This document shows positions 10,495-24,197 of a DNA stretch of 64,000 nucleotides, piece after piece. Position 1 is the stretch's first letter; the number at the start of each line of letters is the position of its first letter. Origin of the DNA: Eucommia ulmoides (Eukaryota; Streptophyta; Magnoliopsida; Garryales; Eucommiaceae); assembly GCA_016647705.1 (NCBI GenBank), contig CM028333.1, forward strand, positions 8,196,616 through 8,260,615, given 5' to 3'. Position numbers and translations under genes: made by a program. Below the pieces are notes generated by a model. That model did not search any database. It was given only the letters and a program-made list of their open reading frames with translations, and was not told the DNA's origin.

Positions 10495-13400
10495 AAAAAA
10501 ATTGAACCTAAAAGAAACCAATATAAACTCCTCTATTTCTACAACATTCTACACATGTTTTATTAAAAATCAACAATAATTAACATTTAAATATCACTAT
10601 CTAATAACCTAGATATTTATCTATTAAAATAATACTACAATTTGTAATTTTTTATCTTTTACTTTATTTTTTTTTATTTAAAATTAATTAAATTACCCTA
10701 TTAATATATATTCCAAGTACTTTGGAAATGAAATTGCAAACCAAACAACCCTTAGGACTAATATCATGTTGAGTTTAAAAAATTATATAAAGAAAAAATA
10801 TTTTCTACTTTTAATGTTTACCTTTTTAATAGATGATCAACTTGATTTTGTAACATTTTGAAAATTCTCAAATTATCCGTCTCTCAAACAGGTTGTAGTT
10901 CCTGAAGTGACACACACCACGTTTTGATCTAAATTAGAACAACGAACCAGATGGATCTTTATTCGAACTAATACCACTTCCAATTTCAGTCATATTCAGC
11001 ATAGATGAACCTCCAAGATTTGAATTTTTAGTATTACTATCAATGTTAACATTACTGTTGACATTTGATGCACTTGTATATTATTCATATTGCTTAGTTT
11101 GGACAATGAATCAACCATGCTCCATATCGAATAAACACTTCTAGTTTGGGCAATGAATCAACCATGCTCCCTATCGAATAAGCACCATTAAAAAATTAAA
11201 AATATTGACATAATTTACTTTGTTTATACGACACACTCCAATATTTGAAAGTTATTCAAATATTGAAGACGATTAATAATTAATGTAAAAAAAAAAAAAA
11301 TATTGGACATAACTCCCTCTATTTATATGACATTCGAAATTATTAACTCCTGTTTTATAACACAACACTGACAAACAACCAATATCAATCAAGTACGAAA
11401 ACAACAAACACAATCATATCATACAACAATAAGACCATAATCTACAATATGAAATTTAACGACGAATAATAACTATGTATATACATTATAAATTTAGTAA
11501 TATAAGTCCACCACCCAGGACACTGGCGCCCACCACCCAGGGCTACTGGAATTTACCTTAATTATACTGTGTCAAGCCATAGATTTTTCCATTTGTCTTC
11601 AATATTTGAAATGGCACATATTTGTATATCGTCTAGTGAAAATCAAACATAATAATTATCAACTGGACAAATAAATTATAATCATATTTAAAACAAACAA
11701 ATAAATAAGTCAACTCATGGTTAGAAAAAATTACCTTAAACATGAACTCTCAAACCAAAAATTAAAGACGACATTAGAGCATACTAAACAATTGGAATTT
11801 ACACTAAATATTACAAATATAACTCCACTTTTAATAATCTTGTAAAAAAATTATCATTGCGCAGAAAGAAAAAAATGACAAATAATTAGATTTAATTTAA
11901 ATGCATAAGTAAAAAATTGATAATATTTCTAAAAACACAGGAAGCAGGCAAGAAGCAACTGTTCAACAGGTACCAGAACAAAAACAAAAAAAAATATGTT
12001 ATGAAAAATTTGGATATAATCCCCTTTATTTATAGTACATTCCAAATTTTAAACACATTAACAAACATGATCAATGACAATAAAGCACGACAATAACTAA
12101 CACAATCATGTCATAAACAATAATCATTTTCTTGACTATGCAAGTTACAATCGAGAAAACATATATACTATTGCAATATATTATATATGTGTCTATTACA
12201 TACTCATTAATAGGGTACTACTGGTCAGTTTATAAGTTTTTTTTGGTATTTCTACGCGACATTTTGAACATTCTATAAACATGTTTACCTTGGGATGCTA
12301 ATAGTTTCCTTGAGTGCTAATCTCCAAGTGGCTACAATATTGTCATCGGCAATGTACACTATACTGAGTCTTTTCTCAGGCTTCCACACGCCAAGATCAG
12401 TAAACTTTTCATCTGGTCTTCAAATAATAATATTTGCTATCGATCATAACAAACAAAAACAGGTGAAAAAAATAGATAAATACAATCTGACTTGATTTTT
12501 ATAACCATATGAAAAAAATAATCCTGAAGTGGTGGATTCGGTGGTATTAGATTTACCCTACATCATGGTCCATATATGGCTTGCTGTCTTCACAGTATGA
12601 AGACTTGGATCCAAAAATATTGATATTTGGAGAGTCCAAATCAGTCAATTCATTCCTAAGACCATACTTTGGCTTCCGACATTACCATACTTTCCAAATT
12701 GTTTTTGCCTCTCTTTTTGCGTATTTTATGGGGAAACCATAGATTCTCTTTAAATATTTTTGAAATATTTGAAGTGACAAACATATGTATTTCGGCCAAT
12801 GAAAAAGAAACACAATAATTGTCAACTGGACAAACAAATAAATTAGTATAATATTGAAGACAAATAAATAAAAAAATAAATCCACGATTAAAGACTACTG
12901 AAAATTACCTTAAACATACTTTAAAACCATAAATTCTGTTACTCAAAATTTGAAATGATTGAAGTGACACATGTATATATCTCGACAAATAAGAAATACA
13001 AATAAATAAGAGACTAAATTAATAATATAGTGACAACAATAAGTTGAATTAAATTAAACAATAAAAATAACGCAATTACCTCATGATGGTACCCCAACTA
13101 TTTAGAATAATCTAATTTACCATATTTAAGCAATCATAGAATTCAATCTAATGCTATAAAAATCAAATAAAATATGAAAAAAAATTGTTAATGTTATTGG
13201 ACCTCAAAAGTGAAATAAATTATCCATTATTTGAAGGTATTATTTTATCTTTAATGAGAGTATAGTTGTGTGCGAAAGCTAATATATGTCGTTAAATTTT
13301 CAACACAATATTTTTAAGTGGTAAAAACTAAATCATAAGTTTACTATAAGAAATGATTACAAAATTTTGATATTTGTAATGAAATTGATTGATAAATCAC

Positions 13401-15172
13401 GTATTTTCATTGAACTACTTTAAAATTGTGATAATATATGTGATATTGCTATTTAACCAAAAATTTGAAAGAGTTACATATTTAACTATAATTTGTCTCA
13501 TTTATTGACCGAAATTGTTAATGCAAATCAAATAGGAAAAATTCCCCTTCAAATATCAAAAGGAGCATTAAATTTCACATTCGAGTTAATAGATAAGAAA
13601 ATCACTGTTAACATCAAGCAAATGTGATTGAAAACAAAAGAAAGAGCATGCATTATCATCTTACATGTTATTAAAATCAGAGATAACTTGAACAAACTGA
13701 AATTGAAACCAAATGAAAAGACAATCATGTAGAAGACGTACCAATTGTATGAACAGAAATCAGTGAATACCGAAATCAATTAAAAAAGTAAATTAGAAAA
13801 ATTGCAAAAAATTCTCATTCAATAGTTAATGTAACTCAAATAGGGAAAATTTCTTCTTTTTATTTTTTGGTCACTATTTAGTTATAACTAAATAGTGGTA
13901 GAATACTATCATAAAAGAAATTTTCATTTAATTTTAAAATCCAAATAATAGCTCACATATCTACCGAAAGGGTTGTTAAATATTAAAGTAACTATTATTT
14001 TAAATAACTTTTGCATTAGTAAACCAATACTAACAACATTGAATAAAATTCCATATAATAAATAGCAAAGTTATCACAATTTAACTATAATAACACAATA
14101 AAGTACTAATATAAAACACAGTTTAAAATTTGCACAAATAAAAAATATTATAATTTGTAATTTCTCCACTTTTTGTGAAATAAACTCAACCATTTCAAAC
14201 AATACACAATTACTTTTACGAAATAAACTTTATTTATTCAACATTACCTAGGATTTCACTTACTTTTTGAAATTAAGACAACCAATTCTAAAAATAATAA
14301 ATGATTGTTTTGAAATCTATCTTAGAACTGTAAGGACGAATTACAAAATTTAAAAAGAATTTGATATAGTCAACTTTGTTTATCAAATGGAAACAACAAT
14401 AACAGACATGACAAATAACCAACAAAGTAATGCTTGTAATGATATTCCTTTAAGCAAAGAAGTGATGTTCAAAATTAAAAATAAATAAATAAATAAATAA
14501 TTGGCACATTGAAGCATGAAAACAACAATAACAGACATGACAAATAACCAACGTAATGTTTGTAACAATATTTCATTAACCAAAGAATTGATGTTTGAAA
14601 AAAGAAAAACAAAATTAGTTGAACTTACCTGAATTGAAGTTCAGGAACTTACCTGAATTGTTCTGAGTACAACTAATTTCTTAATAGTCTGGCATGAAAG
14701 TATCGTGGCCACCTAAATGACAAAATAATAACAAATTATTACATCTATCTATAATCCACCATTTCTAAAAAACTTCGATAATAATTTTAAAAAACATTAA
14801 TTTCAATTTTATAGAAGCACTTAACTATAAATTCTCTCCATCATATTTCGGAATGTTTGGAGAGAGATGCGAATGTAACTTGGCCAATTAAGAACCACCA
14901 CAATAATCTACAATTTACAAATATACAAATTAGTTAAAAAAAAAAAAATCAAGGCAATAAATTAAATTATTTTAGTTTGAAACAATAAATATAATTGAAT
15001 ACCTCTTGTTTAAATCCCCATTTTAATAAATTCCTCTTATTTACTCGTCCAAGCTCTCAAGCCATTTCCTCCCAATCCTGTAAAATTAAATTCGAATTAT
15101 TGTTTCGTTCATTTAAACAAAAATTAATATAATTGTATGCTTAATTGTGGTACCTTTTTTTTTTAAGACAAG
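10495..15172 (-). other. 3' third of the large Helitron: exon-like blocks, no intact gene
   Basis: Downstream of the Rep/helicase gene. A block that reads NWPSYIRISLQTFRNMMERI (about 14828-14900) recurs as HWPKYICLSLQIFQKYLKRI (12735-12800) and, more decayed, at 12925-12995 and 11577-11640. Other exon-like pieces with plausible splice sites lie at 12297-12420 (DEKFTDLGVWKPEKRLSIVYIADD), 12543-12680 and 14640-14705. The repeated block could be part of a B3-type DNA-binding domain, but this is a weak guess. Further direct repeats are at 11095-11190 (two ~45-bp copies) and 14388-14450/14518-14585. Nothing can be assembled into one gene with confidence. Confidence 0.4.
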
Positions 15173-18100
15173 CTATAACAGAATTTCAGGATATACAATA
15201 TTCGTAGTTGATAAAGATCCCGGATCAGGAAGTAGGATACATAATCGATCGAAAGATGTACATCTTGATAAAGCGACATAAAGTTGGCCATGACTGAAAA
15301 CCGGTGTGGTCAAGTCGACTTCGACAAATTTGACTGACTGTCCTTGGGATTTATTTATCGTCATGGCATACGCTAGACGAATTGGAAATTGACGTCTTGT
15401 CATTTGAAATAGAAATTCAGTACTTGACGGTGTCAATGAAATTCTGGGAATGAATGCCATATTTCCAGCTTTTTCACCAGTTAAAATTCGAGCCTCTATT
15501 ACACGCGAGGCACATCTTACAACCATCAATCTTGTGCCATTACAAAGCCCCTCATTCGGTGCGATATTTCGCAGCAACATAATTGGAGAACCTACTTTCA
15601 GATCTAACTTGAACGGGGGCAACCCAGGAGGGTCTAATGAATTCAAATATTCGTTAGGATACCGATTTGTAATTTGAAGATTAGATCCATCATCTTCAGA
15701 CATTTTATCCGCAGCCAAATACGTAATTGTATCTCCAGGAAATCTGTCTAATGCAGTTGAATTTACAACACTTACATTATTGTTTCGCGCAGAAAGAATT
15801 GTACGTTCTGTTAGAAACGTAGGAGTAACAATACCCGGTGTATTAAGATCTGGATAAACAGTTGATATTAGTTCATCCATATTACGACAACTTTGTATGG
15901 TTGATGGCAATTGTATAGTTTCTTGTGGATTGTTTCCAATCTGAAATATTAAAACAATAACGCCCAATTTAGTTACTATCTATAAGTAAATATGTATTCA
16001 CAAAAATAATATTTAAAATTTACCTATAGCAGAAATTCTGAAAACTCAGTATTTCTATTATTTGTGCTGCTTAAGCGCATGTTTAATTCCAAAGTCAAGA
16101 CATTAACATCTTTCCAAAGGTTAGAACGTCTCAATGTCGCAGCAACAATTTGTTGGTGAACTCCTTTGGGTATAACAGGCAAGATCTGCCTGAAATCTCT
16201 CCCAAGAACTACGGTTATACCCCCAAATAGTTTTTTGTTATCGCGAATATCTTACAACGTGCGATTGACAGCTTCAACGCAGTACCTATGTTGCATAGGA
16301 ACTTCATCCCAAATGATAAGTTTGGTTTCTCTGAACAACTCGGAATACAACGACTGTTTACTAAATCCACACACTGAATTATCAAGGATATCCAACAGAA
16401 TACGGAATGTAGAATGTGCTGTTCGACCTCCTTCTAACAATAGCGATGTTATACCAGACGATGCGACTGCAACAACAATATGACCAAGACTACGACATTT
16501 TGTTGCAACTGTATTATAGAGAAATGTTTTTCCAGTACCCGCACCACCATTAAGGAAGAACATAGTTCCTCGATTAGCAAATACAGAGGAAGTTATAGCT
16601 TCATAAGAAACTCGTTGTTCAACATTAAGGCATTCAATGTTGGTGTCAACATTCAATTGTTGCGCATTATGTTGTAATTGTCTGTGTTCCAATATTAGCC
16701 TATTTCCAACATCTATATTCCAATTTTCTACCGGTAGTGGCATTGATGGAAAATCGATTAAACTTTTGCCTGATTCTTGCAGTAGTTGATTCAAAAGATA
16801 CAAACCATAATCTTTAATTTGCTCTTCAGTTGGATCAGAAATTGCAAATGATGTGTGAAGTTTATGTGGAATATCGTCACAAATATACATTGAAAATCGA
16901 TCCCATAATTCATGTGGATTTACTGGAGAACACTGAGTAAGAAGTATACAAAATAATCTCCTTAATTGATGACCAGTTCTCATTATGGACGCTTCTTGAA
17001 GACATTGTATCCATTCACTATCATCTTCTAAGAGTCTCATTGCCACACATGCAGCCTTAAATGTTGCATGTTCAAAGTTGTCCACTGTACGTAAACACTT
17101 AAACGATTTTGGTCTTTTGACAACTGTTAATAGCAGACGCAAATAAAATCGTTCACCTGAATTAGGAGGTACAAAGTACATTCTACCAATAGCAAATTCC
17201 CTCTGTCTTGGTTTTCATACTTTTTCATTTTTATTCCAAACAAAGTGTTGGGGAAACTCCTGATAAGTATACGCACGCGCATCTTCATGTACTGCACAAT
17301 AGGCAAAATAACCCGTTAGTGTTGATACTTGTAATTGAGCCCTAGAAACAATAGCTTCCATAGTTTCATTAGGATTGAAAAGAACGTGATGCATTCCAGG
17401 CAGATGGAGTTCCAATCGAACAACAGTTGGAATCTCTTCATGTAAAGGAAAACTAAAAAGTCGCCAAGCCGCTTCTGATGGTCCAATGTATCTTGCATCA
17501 AGATATTGTTTGATTTCATCTATTTCTCCCAAAGTCAATGTACCTCGATCGCCACCTTTGTAGATATACTTGTGAATATATTTCACGCATCTAATTCCCT
17601 CGCAAACCTCAACATTAATATGACAATCAAACATTTTTGAAAGGTATGGATTGTAAGGAACAACATCCCTATTATCAACTTCTTGTCCCCTAACAGTATA
17701 AACTTTACCATCATTACGATGACGGTAAATTGGATAACCATCTTGATCCATGGTTGCTTCATTTGCCCAAACCCATGGATACCTTTTTGTGCATCTACCA
17801 TTTTCCATGCAAGGAGCTTGTGGATTTTGAGCATCGCATGGCCCATGCACCATACATTTCTTGACAGTTTCAAAAAGTTCTGGTTCTTCTTCTGAGTTAG
17901 GAAATTCTGCACAAACTATTCGATCCACTTGAGCACACGTTCGAATTTTGTGTGGACCATCAAGAAAAATAAGCAAGTGCATATGTGGAAGACCTCTTTT
18001 TTGGTATTCAATTGTGAAAACATGGGCAACCTTTTTCCCGAAAACTTGAGTGTTTTCAACCTCTTTCATCAAAGCAATCCTCTTTTGTTGAAAAACACGG

Positions 18101-19531
18101 GCAATCAAATCTGGGCGATCACTTGGCGTTTGATGCGGTAATAAGGTTGAAGTTACTTCATTCCAATCAGGATTTGCACTCATAGTTAGAAAAACGTCCG
18201 AATGATGGTTGTGCCGCGTTATGGCCATTGAATCTTGAAATATTTCAAACATATGCCTTGGACCACCAATAAATGAAGATGGCAAAACTATTCGCTTACC
18301 TATTTGATCAGGTCTCAACCCATCAAATGGTAAATCGATAAGATTTTGATATAGTTCACCACGTAGATTTGATTGATTAAGTCAAAAGTAATTCAACCGA
18401 TTTTGCTCTGTTGCAGCCCAAGCATCTACCAAAAATTCTTGGAATAACTTTCCACCCCTTAGAATCCTTGAATACTCGGTCGGTCTTTCAAATAATCGAT
18501 AACTTTAAAATTACATCTGAGTTAATCGATCATTTGTATGTTGGCCATTTAACGCATCCCATTGTCTAAATCCGGGTTCCCATCCAAGCTCACCAAAAGG
18601 AAACAACAAAACATAGTGCAACGGTAAATAAGCCGGATGACATTCATTAATTCGCATTAATTCATTACCGCCCCTTAAATGTAGAACAATATCTCTCATA
18701 CCACAAAACTGAGTTCCATCCTCCGGTAATATTACAGCTATCTCATCTGTTGCAGGCAAATTATACTGTCGATGATCTGTAGATGCATTGTACTGGAGAA
18801 TAGCAGGCAAAGTTTGCATATTTAAATCCATCTGATTTAGAATTACGTGAGCCTGACGAAACTTATCCGTGAAGGAATTGTGTTGCAACAAACTATCTTA
18901 AATAATTTGCAAAACATCATTTCTCAAATGAGGATTTCTCCGACATCTAACGCTATGAGCATATGCAGGATCATAAATATACAATTGAGAGTAAATTGGA
19001 TTTTGTCCGTGTTCAGGAATCAATGATCCCGTTTGATGGCGTAATTCACCATGTATAGTAAATGATGTTGGACCTCTTCCGCTAAATACCCTTTGATCTA
19101 ATTTAGCACCGAGACTTGTAAAAGCATTTGTTGCGTTGTACTCTCGAATGTAACGACGAAATGATTTTGACTTAGCATCTCCACCATCAAATAACGCTTT
19201 AATGTGTGGAGGTGGTATTGTTAGCAAAGGTAATTTAACTTTACCTTGTAAACAACATGTTCCAAATAAAAGACGCGTTGTGGTTGATTTTGACAATCTT
19301 TAATTCATCCAATGCAAAGCTGAACAGTAAGTACAAACAACATCCATTTGGCCGAGACTATGACGATTAGAAATTATATCATTCAAAGGATTGATTGATA
19401 AATTTTCTAAGTCATCATTGTTTTGACTTACATCAAGATATTCATCCGCAGACGTTGGCCTGCATCAAAGAAAAATTAGATTCATTCATTTGATCATAAC
19501 AACCTAAATGATTAAGGGATATTTTTTTTAC

Positions 19532-21333
19532 CATATACGTTCAAATAAAATAGGTGGTTCAACTTCCACTCTGGATTCTTCACAGAGATTGCGAGTAGAA
19601 TTTAAGTTTGATTCAGCATAGAAAGCTTCATCAATATTTCGTGGACCCTCTATAGCCGGAATAGTTTGATTGTTAACAACATCCACAACCGCGGGTGCTA
19701 GTTGATTTGCAGTCATAGATGGACCATTAGCAAGACACGTGATCTGACGATTTGATCTCTCACGTTCTCTTCTTGCTCATTGTGCAATAGCAGCTTTTGA
19801 TATCTTCTATACATAATTGTAATACAATTATCAATTAAACTAAAATAACTGTAACAAACTATAATTAGAGATTAGTGATTGTTTTTAGTAGTTACATATT
19901 TTCTTTTTGAAATTTAAGTAATGTTTTGATTAATTTTCTTAAAACACAATGAGAAAATCACACCTGTTCATCTTGCACTATAGATTCTTCATCAATATTG
20001 GCCTCAGAAGGTAAATTTATATCAGTAGCACCTCTCATTTCGGCATCCACCATTGGTGTAGTAGTTTGATTCTGGAAGACGTCGACAACCATGGGCGCTT
20101 GTGGATTTGCAGTCATAGATGGACCATTTGCAGGACACATTGTCCGACGATTTAATCTCTCACGTTCCCTTCTCGCTCGTTGTGCAATAGTAGCTCTTGA
20201 TATGTTCTATATGTAATTGTCATATAATTATCAATTGAAATAAAACAACTATAGGAAACGATAGTTAAAGAGTAGTGAATGTTTTAGTAGTGTAACAAAA
20301 ATTCTTTTTGGAATTGAAGTGATTTATTGATTCATTTTCTTGGAAACAAAATGAATGAAAAAAGCACACCTGTTCATCTTGCACAATAGATTCTTCATCG
20401 ATAGCACATCTTGTTTCATTATCCACAATTGGTGTAGTAATTTGATTCTGGAAGACGTCAACAACCATGGGTGCTTGTGGATTTGCAGTCATAGATGGAC
20501 CATTTGCAGGACACATCGTCCGACGATTTAATCTCTCACGTTCCCTTCTCGCTCGTTGTGCAATAGTAGCTCTTGATATGTTCTATATGTAATTGTCATA
20601 CAATTATCAATTGAAATAAAACAACTATAGGAAACAATAGTTAAAGAGTAGTGAATGTTTTAGTAGTGTAACAAAAATTCTTTTTGGAATTAAAGTTATT
20701 TATTGATCCATTTTCTTGGAAACACAATGAATGAGAAAAGCACACCTGTTCATTTTGCACAATAGATTCTTCATCAATAGCACCTCTTGTTTCAGCATCC
20801 ACCATTGGTGTAGTAGTTTGATTTTGAAAGACGTCCTGGTTTATTGGTGCTTGTGGATCTGCAGTCATAGATGGACCATTTCCAGGACACGTCGTTCGAC
20901 GATTTAATCTCTCACGTTCTCTTCTCGCTCGTTGTGCAATAGCAGCTTTTGATATTTTCTATATATAATTGTAATACAATTATTGATTGAACTAAAATAA
21001 CTATAGGAAACTATAGTTAGATATTAGTGATTGTTTTTAGTAGTTTAACACAATATTTTTTGAAATTTAAGTGATTTATTGATTCATTTTATTCGAAACA
21101 CAGAGAGAAAAACATACCTGTTCATCTTGCACTATAGATTCTTTATGAATAACACCTCTCGTTTCGGAATCCACCATTAATGTAGTAGTTTGATTCTGGA
21201 AGATGTCCACAACCATGGGTGCTTGTGGATTTGCAATCATAGATGATTGACCAATTGCAGGACACATCGTTAGACGATTTAATCTCTCACGTTCCCTTCT
21301 AGCTCGTTGTGCAATAGTAGCTTTTGATATGTT
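19532..21333 (-). repeat. Five tandem copies of a ~375-bp exon-plus-intron unit
   Basis: Exons at 21118-21333, 20746-20958, 20370-20582, 19964-20206 and 19532-19806 are homologous. Start points are spaced 375, 376, 376 and 400 bp apart. Each begins after TATAG or TCTAG-like acceptors. The first four end GAACAG|GT and are multiples of three (216, 213, 213, 243 nt), so they are phase 0-0 exons. Each encodes a basic stretch (ATIAQRARRERERLNRR), then ANGPSMTANPQAPMVVDVFQ and an acidic tail (DEESIVQDEQ). The last copy has a new 3' end that joins the Rep exon in phase 2 and carries one stop (19773). Confidence 0.8.
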
Positions 21334-22045
21334 CTATATATAATCGTAACACAATTATCAAACTCAAATAACTATAGCAAACTATTGTTAGAGATTAGTG
21401 ACTGTTTGTAGTATTTTAACACATTTTATTTTGGAAATTTAAGTGATGATTTGATTCATTTTCTTGATGGAGATAGTGACGGCGACGACGGATCACGAAC
21501 AATGATCAACACACATAGATCAACTGATCTAAGATTAGAAATCAAGATCGATCGTAAACTGGATATGGATCTAGATCTGAATTTGGGATCAATATCAAAA
21601 GTACCAGATCGAAGCAACAATCGATCGATCATAAAATGGCTTCGAGTTGTACGCACAATGATTATGGTGTGTAGGTAGATAGATATGTGGGATTCGGAGA
21701 GATTTGGAAAAAATTGGCCATGATTGTTAGGGATATAGAATGCGATATGAGCGAAAGTGTAGTTTTGCTAGGAAGATTCACTGTATGTAATTAATTATGA
21801 AATCCCTTCATTTAATTAGGATTAAAAAAATGTTTTTTTTTTTTTTTCAGTATAGTTTAAGTATTTATCTATTTAGAAAACAGATAAAAAAAATTGCAAA
21901 AATTATATAATTACATAATCAGTGTGTATGGAAATAAAATTAACCATTTCAATAATAAAAAAACAATCAATTATCTATCTAACATAATTACGAAATAATA
22001 CTATTACCATTCATAAAGAAAGTTTAGTAAATAAAGCATACATAC
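21334..22045 (-). other. Spacer between the two exon-repeat arrays
   Basis: Contains a stretch at 21456-21656 that is open on both strands and rich in gatc-type phrases (a Ser/Arg-rich 66-codon frame on minus). It has no clear splice sites. It might be an old untranslated exon or an intron insertion. I do not call a gene. Confidence 0.35.
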
Positions 22046-23506
22046 CACATTAAATGGGACATTCTCTTTTTCCTTTCCTTTTCCTTTGTAGTTTGCTTCA
22101 TTATTTTGCATGGTCAAATGTTTATCCTTAAAATAATGAAATGCATAATCACAAATAGTTAAAAGAAGTTCTAAAGCAATCAAAATGTATGACTTGTTAA
22201 AGTGGTAAAACTACATTCCCAACTTATATCACACAAATTTGAAGGGCAAATGCCCTTGTAACACCTTCTACTTTATCTTAATATCAACTAACCACATCTC
22301 CTAGAATTCACGTGCTTAACAACTCATTCAATTTTAGAAAATTGATAGAAAAGATGTTATGTTGAGTTTGCGCTTAAACATATGCATTTATCACCTTGGG
22401 TGTAAAATGTATGTTTTAAAATTAGATTGGGGTTAAGTAATAGTAAGGTAAAAGTGAACGGGGGTCAAGATTCTCTCTATATAATTAATTATGAATAATT
22501 TTTTTGTACTAATAATCAACTTAATAAAATTATGATCTTATTAAAATTAATTTTAATTAAGATTAAATATGAGAAATTATTTTTTAATGTAATTCAAGTC
22601 TTTTGTTGTAGATAACAAAAAAAAAAATTACAACGTATAATAATGACATAAACATGGTGTGTGGAAATAGAATGAACCATGTTCGAACATTAAAAAATAA
22701 TCAATCATCTATCTAATAAAATTACGAAATAATACTATGACCATTCATAAAGAAATTTTAATAAATAACGCATACATACCACATCAGAAGGGACATTCAC
22801 TTTTCCCTTTCCTTTTCCTTTGTAGTTTGTTTCCTTATAAGAATGAAATATATAACCACAAATAGTTAAAAGAAGATTCAAACCAATCAAAATTTATAAC
22901 CTATTAAAGAAGTAGAACTACATTACCAACTTATATCATGCAAATTTCAAGTAAAATTCCTTTAAACTCTTCTACTTTATCTTAATATGAACTAACCACA
23001 TTCCCTAGATTTCACATGCTTAACAACTCATTCAATTTTATAAAATTGAAAAAAGGAGATGTTATATTGAGCTTGAACTTAAACATATAAATTTCTCACC
23101 TCAATATGAGGGTGTGAAATTAGATTAGGGTTAAGTGATAGTGAGATAAAAGTAATAGGGGTTACAGGTGATTTGCCCAAAATAAAATAAGAATGAATTA
23201 TGAATAATTTTTTTTGTACCAATAATCAACTTTATAAAATTAGGATTTTATTAAAATTAATTTTAATTAGGATTAAATATGAGATTTTTTTTTTGGTTGT
23301 AGATAACGGATAAAATAATTGCAAAGTATAATAATGAGATAAACATGGTGTGTGGAAATAGAATGAACCATATTCGATCATTAAAAAATAGTCAATCGTC
23401 TATTTAATAAATAACGCATACATACCACATTAGAAGGGACATTCTCTTTTCCCTTTCCTTTTCCTTTGTAGTTTGCATCTTTCTTTTGCATTGCCAAATG
23501 TTTATC
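22046..23506 (-). repeat. Three tandem copies of a ~700-bp unit with a short Lys/Gly-rich exon
   Basis: Exon-like pieces at 23426-23506, 22780-22833 and 22046-22126 (81, 54 and 81 nt) share YKGKGKGKENVP-type coding and the same donor GTG|GTATGTATGC. All are phase 0-0. The flanking introns are homologous too (aactcattcaattttataaaattga, gttaagtgatagt). The middle copy lost its first nine codons. Confidence 0.6.
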
Positions 23507-24197
23507 CTTATAAGAATGAAATGCATTACCACAAACAGTTAAAAGAAGATCCAAGCCAATCAAAATTTATAACCTATTAAAGAAGTAGAACTACATTACC
23601 AACTTATATCACACAACTTATAGTCAACACTTCTACTTTATCTTAATATGAACTAACCACATGCTTAACAACTCATTCAATTTTATAAAATTGAAAAAGA
23701 AGATGTTATGTTGAGCTTGCACTTAAAACATATTAAAATTAGATTGGGGTTAGGTGGTAGTAAGGTAATAGTAATAGGGCTTAAAGGGGATTTGCCCAAA
23801 ATTAAATAAGAATGAACAATCATTAATGGTACAAATATACCACATCAATAGAAAGATTTGAAATAATAAAAAAAAATTACTCAACAAAATTATAGCATCC
23901 TTACTCTTGAAATACACATTGCGTTGTATTCTTGTTCGGTGTGAACTTCAACTTGGACATTTCTTTGTTGAAGAAATTCAACCTGTCAAAATTTATGTAT
24001 ATAAATATAAAATAATAAATTAAATGGTTAAATGGAGTATTTTCAATAAAGAATGATTTGACCAAACCGTTTCATTCAATTCAGTAGTTTCCTGCAAGAT
24101 AATACAAAAATGATTATCAATATTCATTGTTAAAGAAAAAATTTAAAACTTGAGATATAATGAAATTTACATTTCCGTAAAGAGTTATTTTATCCAT

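Larger units (their letters stand above)
15173..24197 (-). pseudogene. Helitron Rep/helicase (RepHel), degenerate, 13-exon model
   Basis: In the intact form the product nicks and unwinds DNA for rolling-circle transposition. The main exon (16024-19459) reads in one frame: a Cys-pair zinc-finger-like part (CTYCSALHW...CCLQG), the Helitron N-terminal domain, the HUH motif HMH at ~17977-17985 with Tyr pair YIHKY at ~17566-17580, Walker A GGAGTGKT at ~16525-16548 and Walker B IIWDE at ~16320. After an intron (15941-16023) the last exon has INKSQGQS and QLYVALSRC, helicase motifs V and VI. Stops in frame lie at 19773-19775, 19300-19302, 18898-18900, 18511-18513, 18505-18507, 18382-18384, 17215-17217, 16252-16254 and 16024-16026. 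I found no frameshift. Upstream exons in minus order: 24171-24197 (ATG), 24068-24091, 23905-23982, 23426-23506, 22780-22833, 22046-22126, 21118-21333, 20746-20958, 20370-20582, 19964-20206 and 19532-19806. All joins are in phase, for about 1,900 codons. The domains from 19459 down are certain; the small upstream exons are inferred. Confidence 0.75.

Noticed and set aside
14383..14583. 66-codon minus frame with an internal repeat
   Set aside because: Explained by a direct DNA repeat (14388-14450 and 14518-14585), not by a protein repeat with support.
16166..16677. Plus-strand frames opposite the helicase
   Set aside because: Antisense shadows of the RepHel exon. The minus strand carries the family motifs.
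17316..18141. Other minus and plus frames in the Rep region
   Set aside because: They overlap the HUH/Tyr exon in the wrong frame.
22030..23790. CRISPR-like regularly spaced repeats
   Set aside because: The spacing is ~700 bp with homologous introns between the repeats. It is a plant gene duplication, not a CRISPR array.
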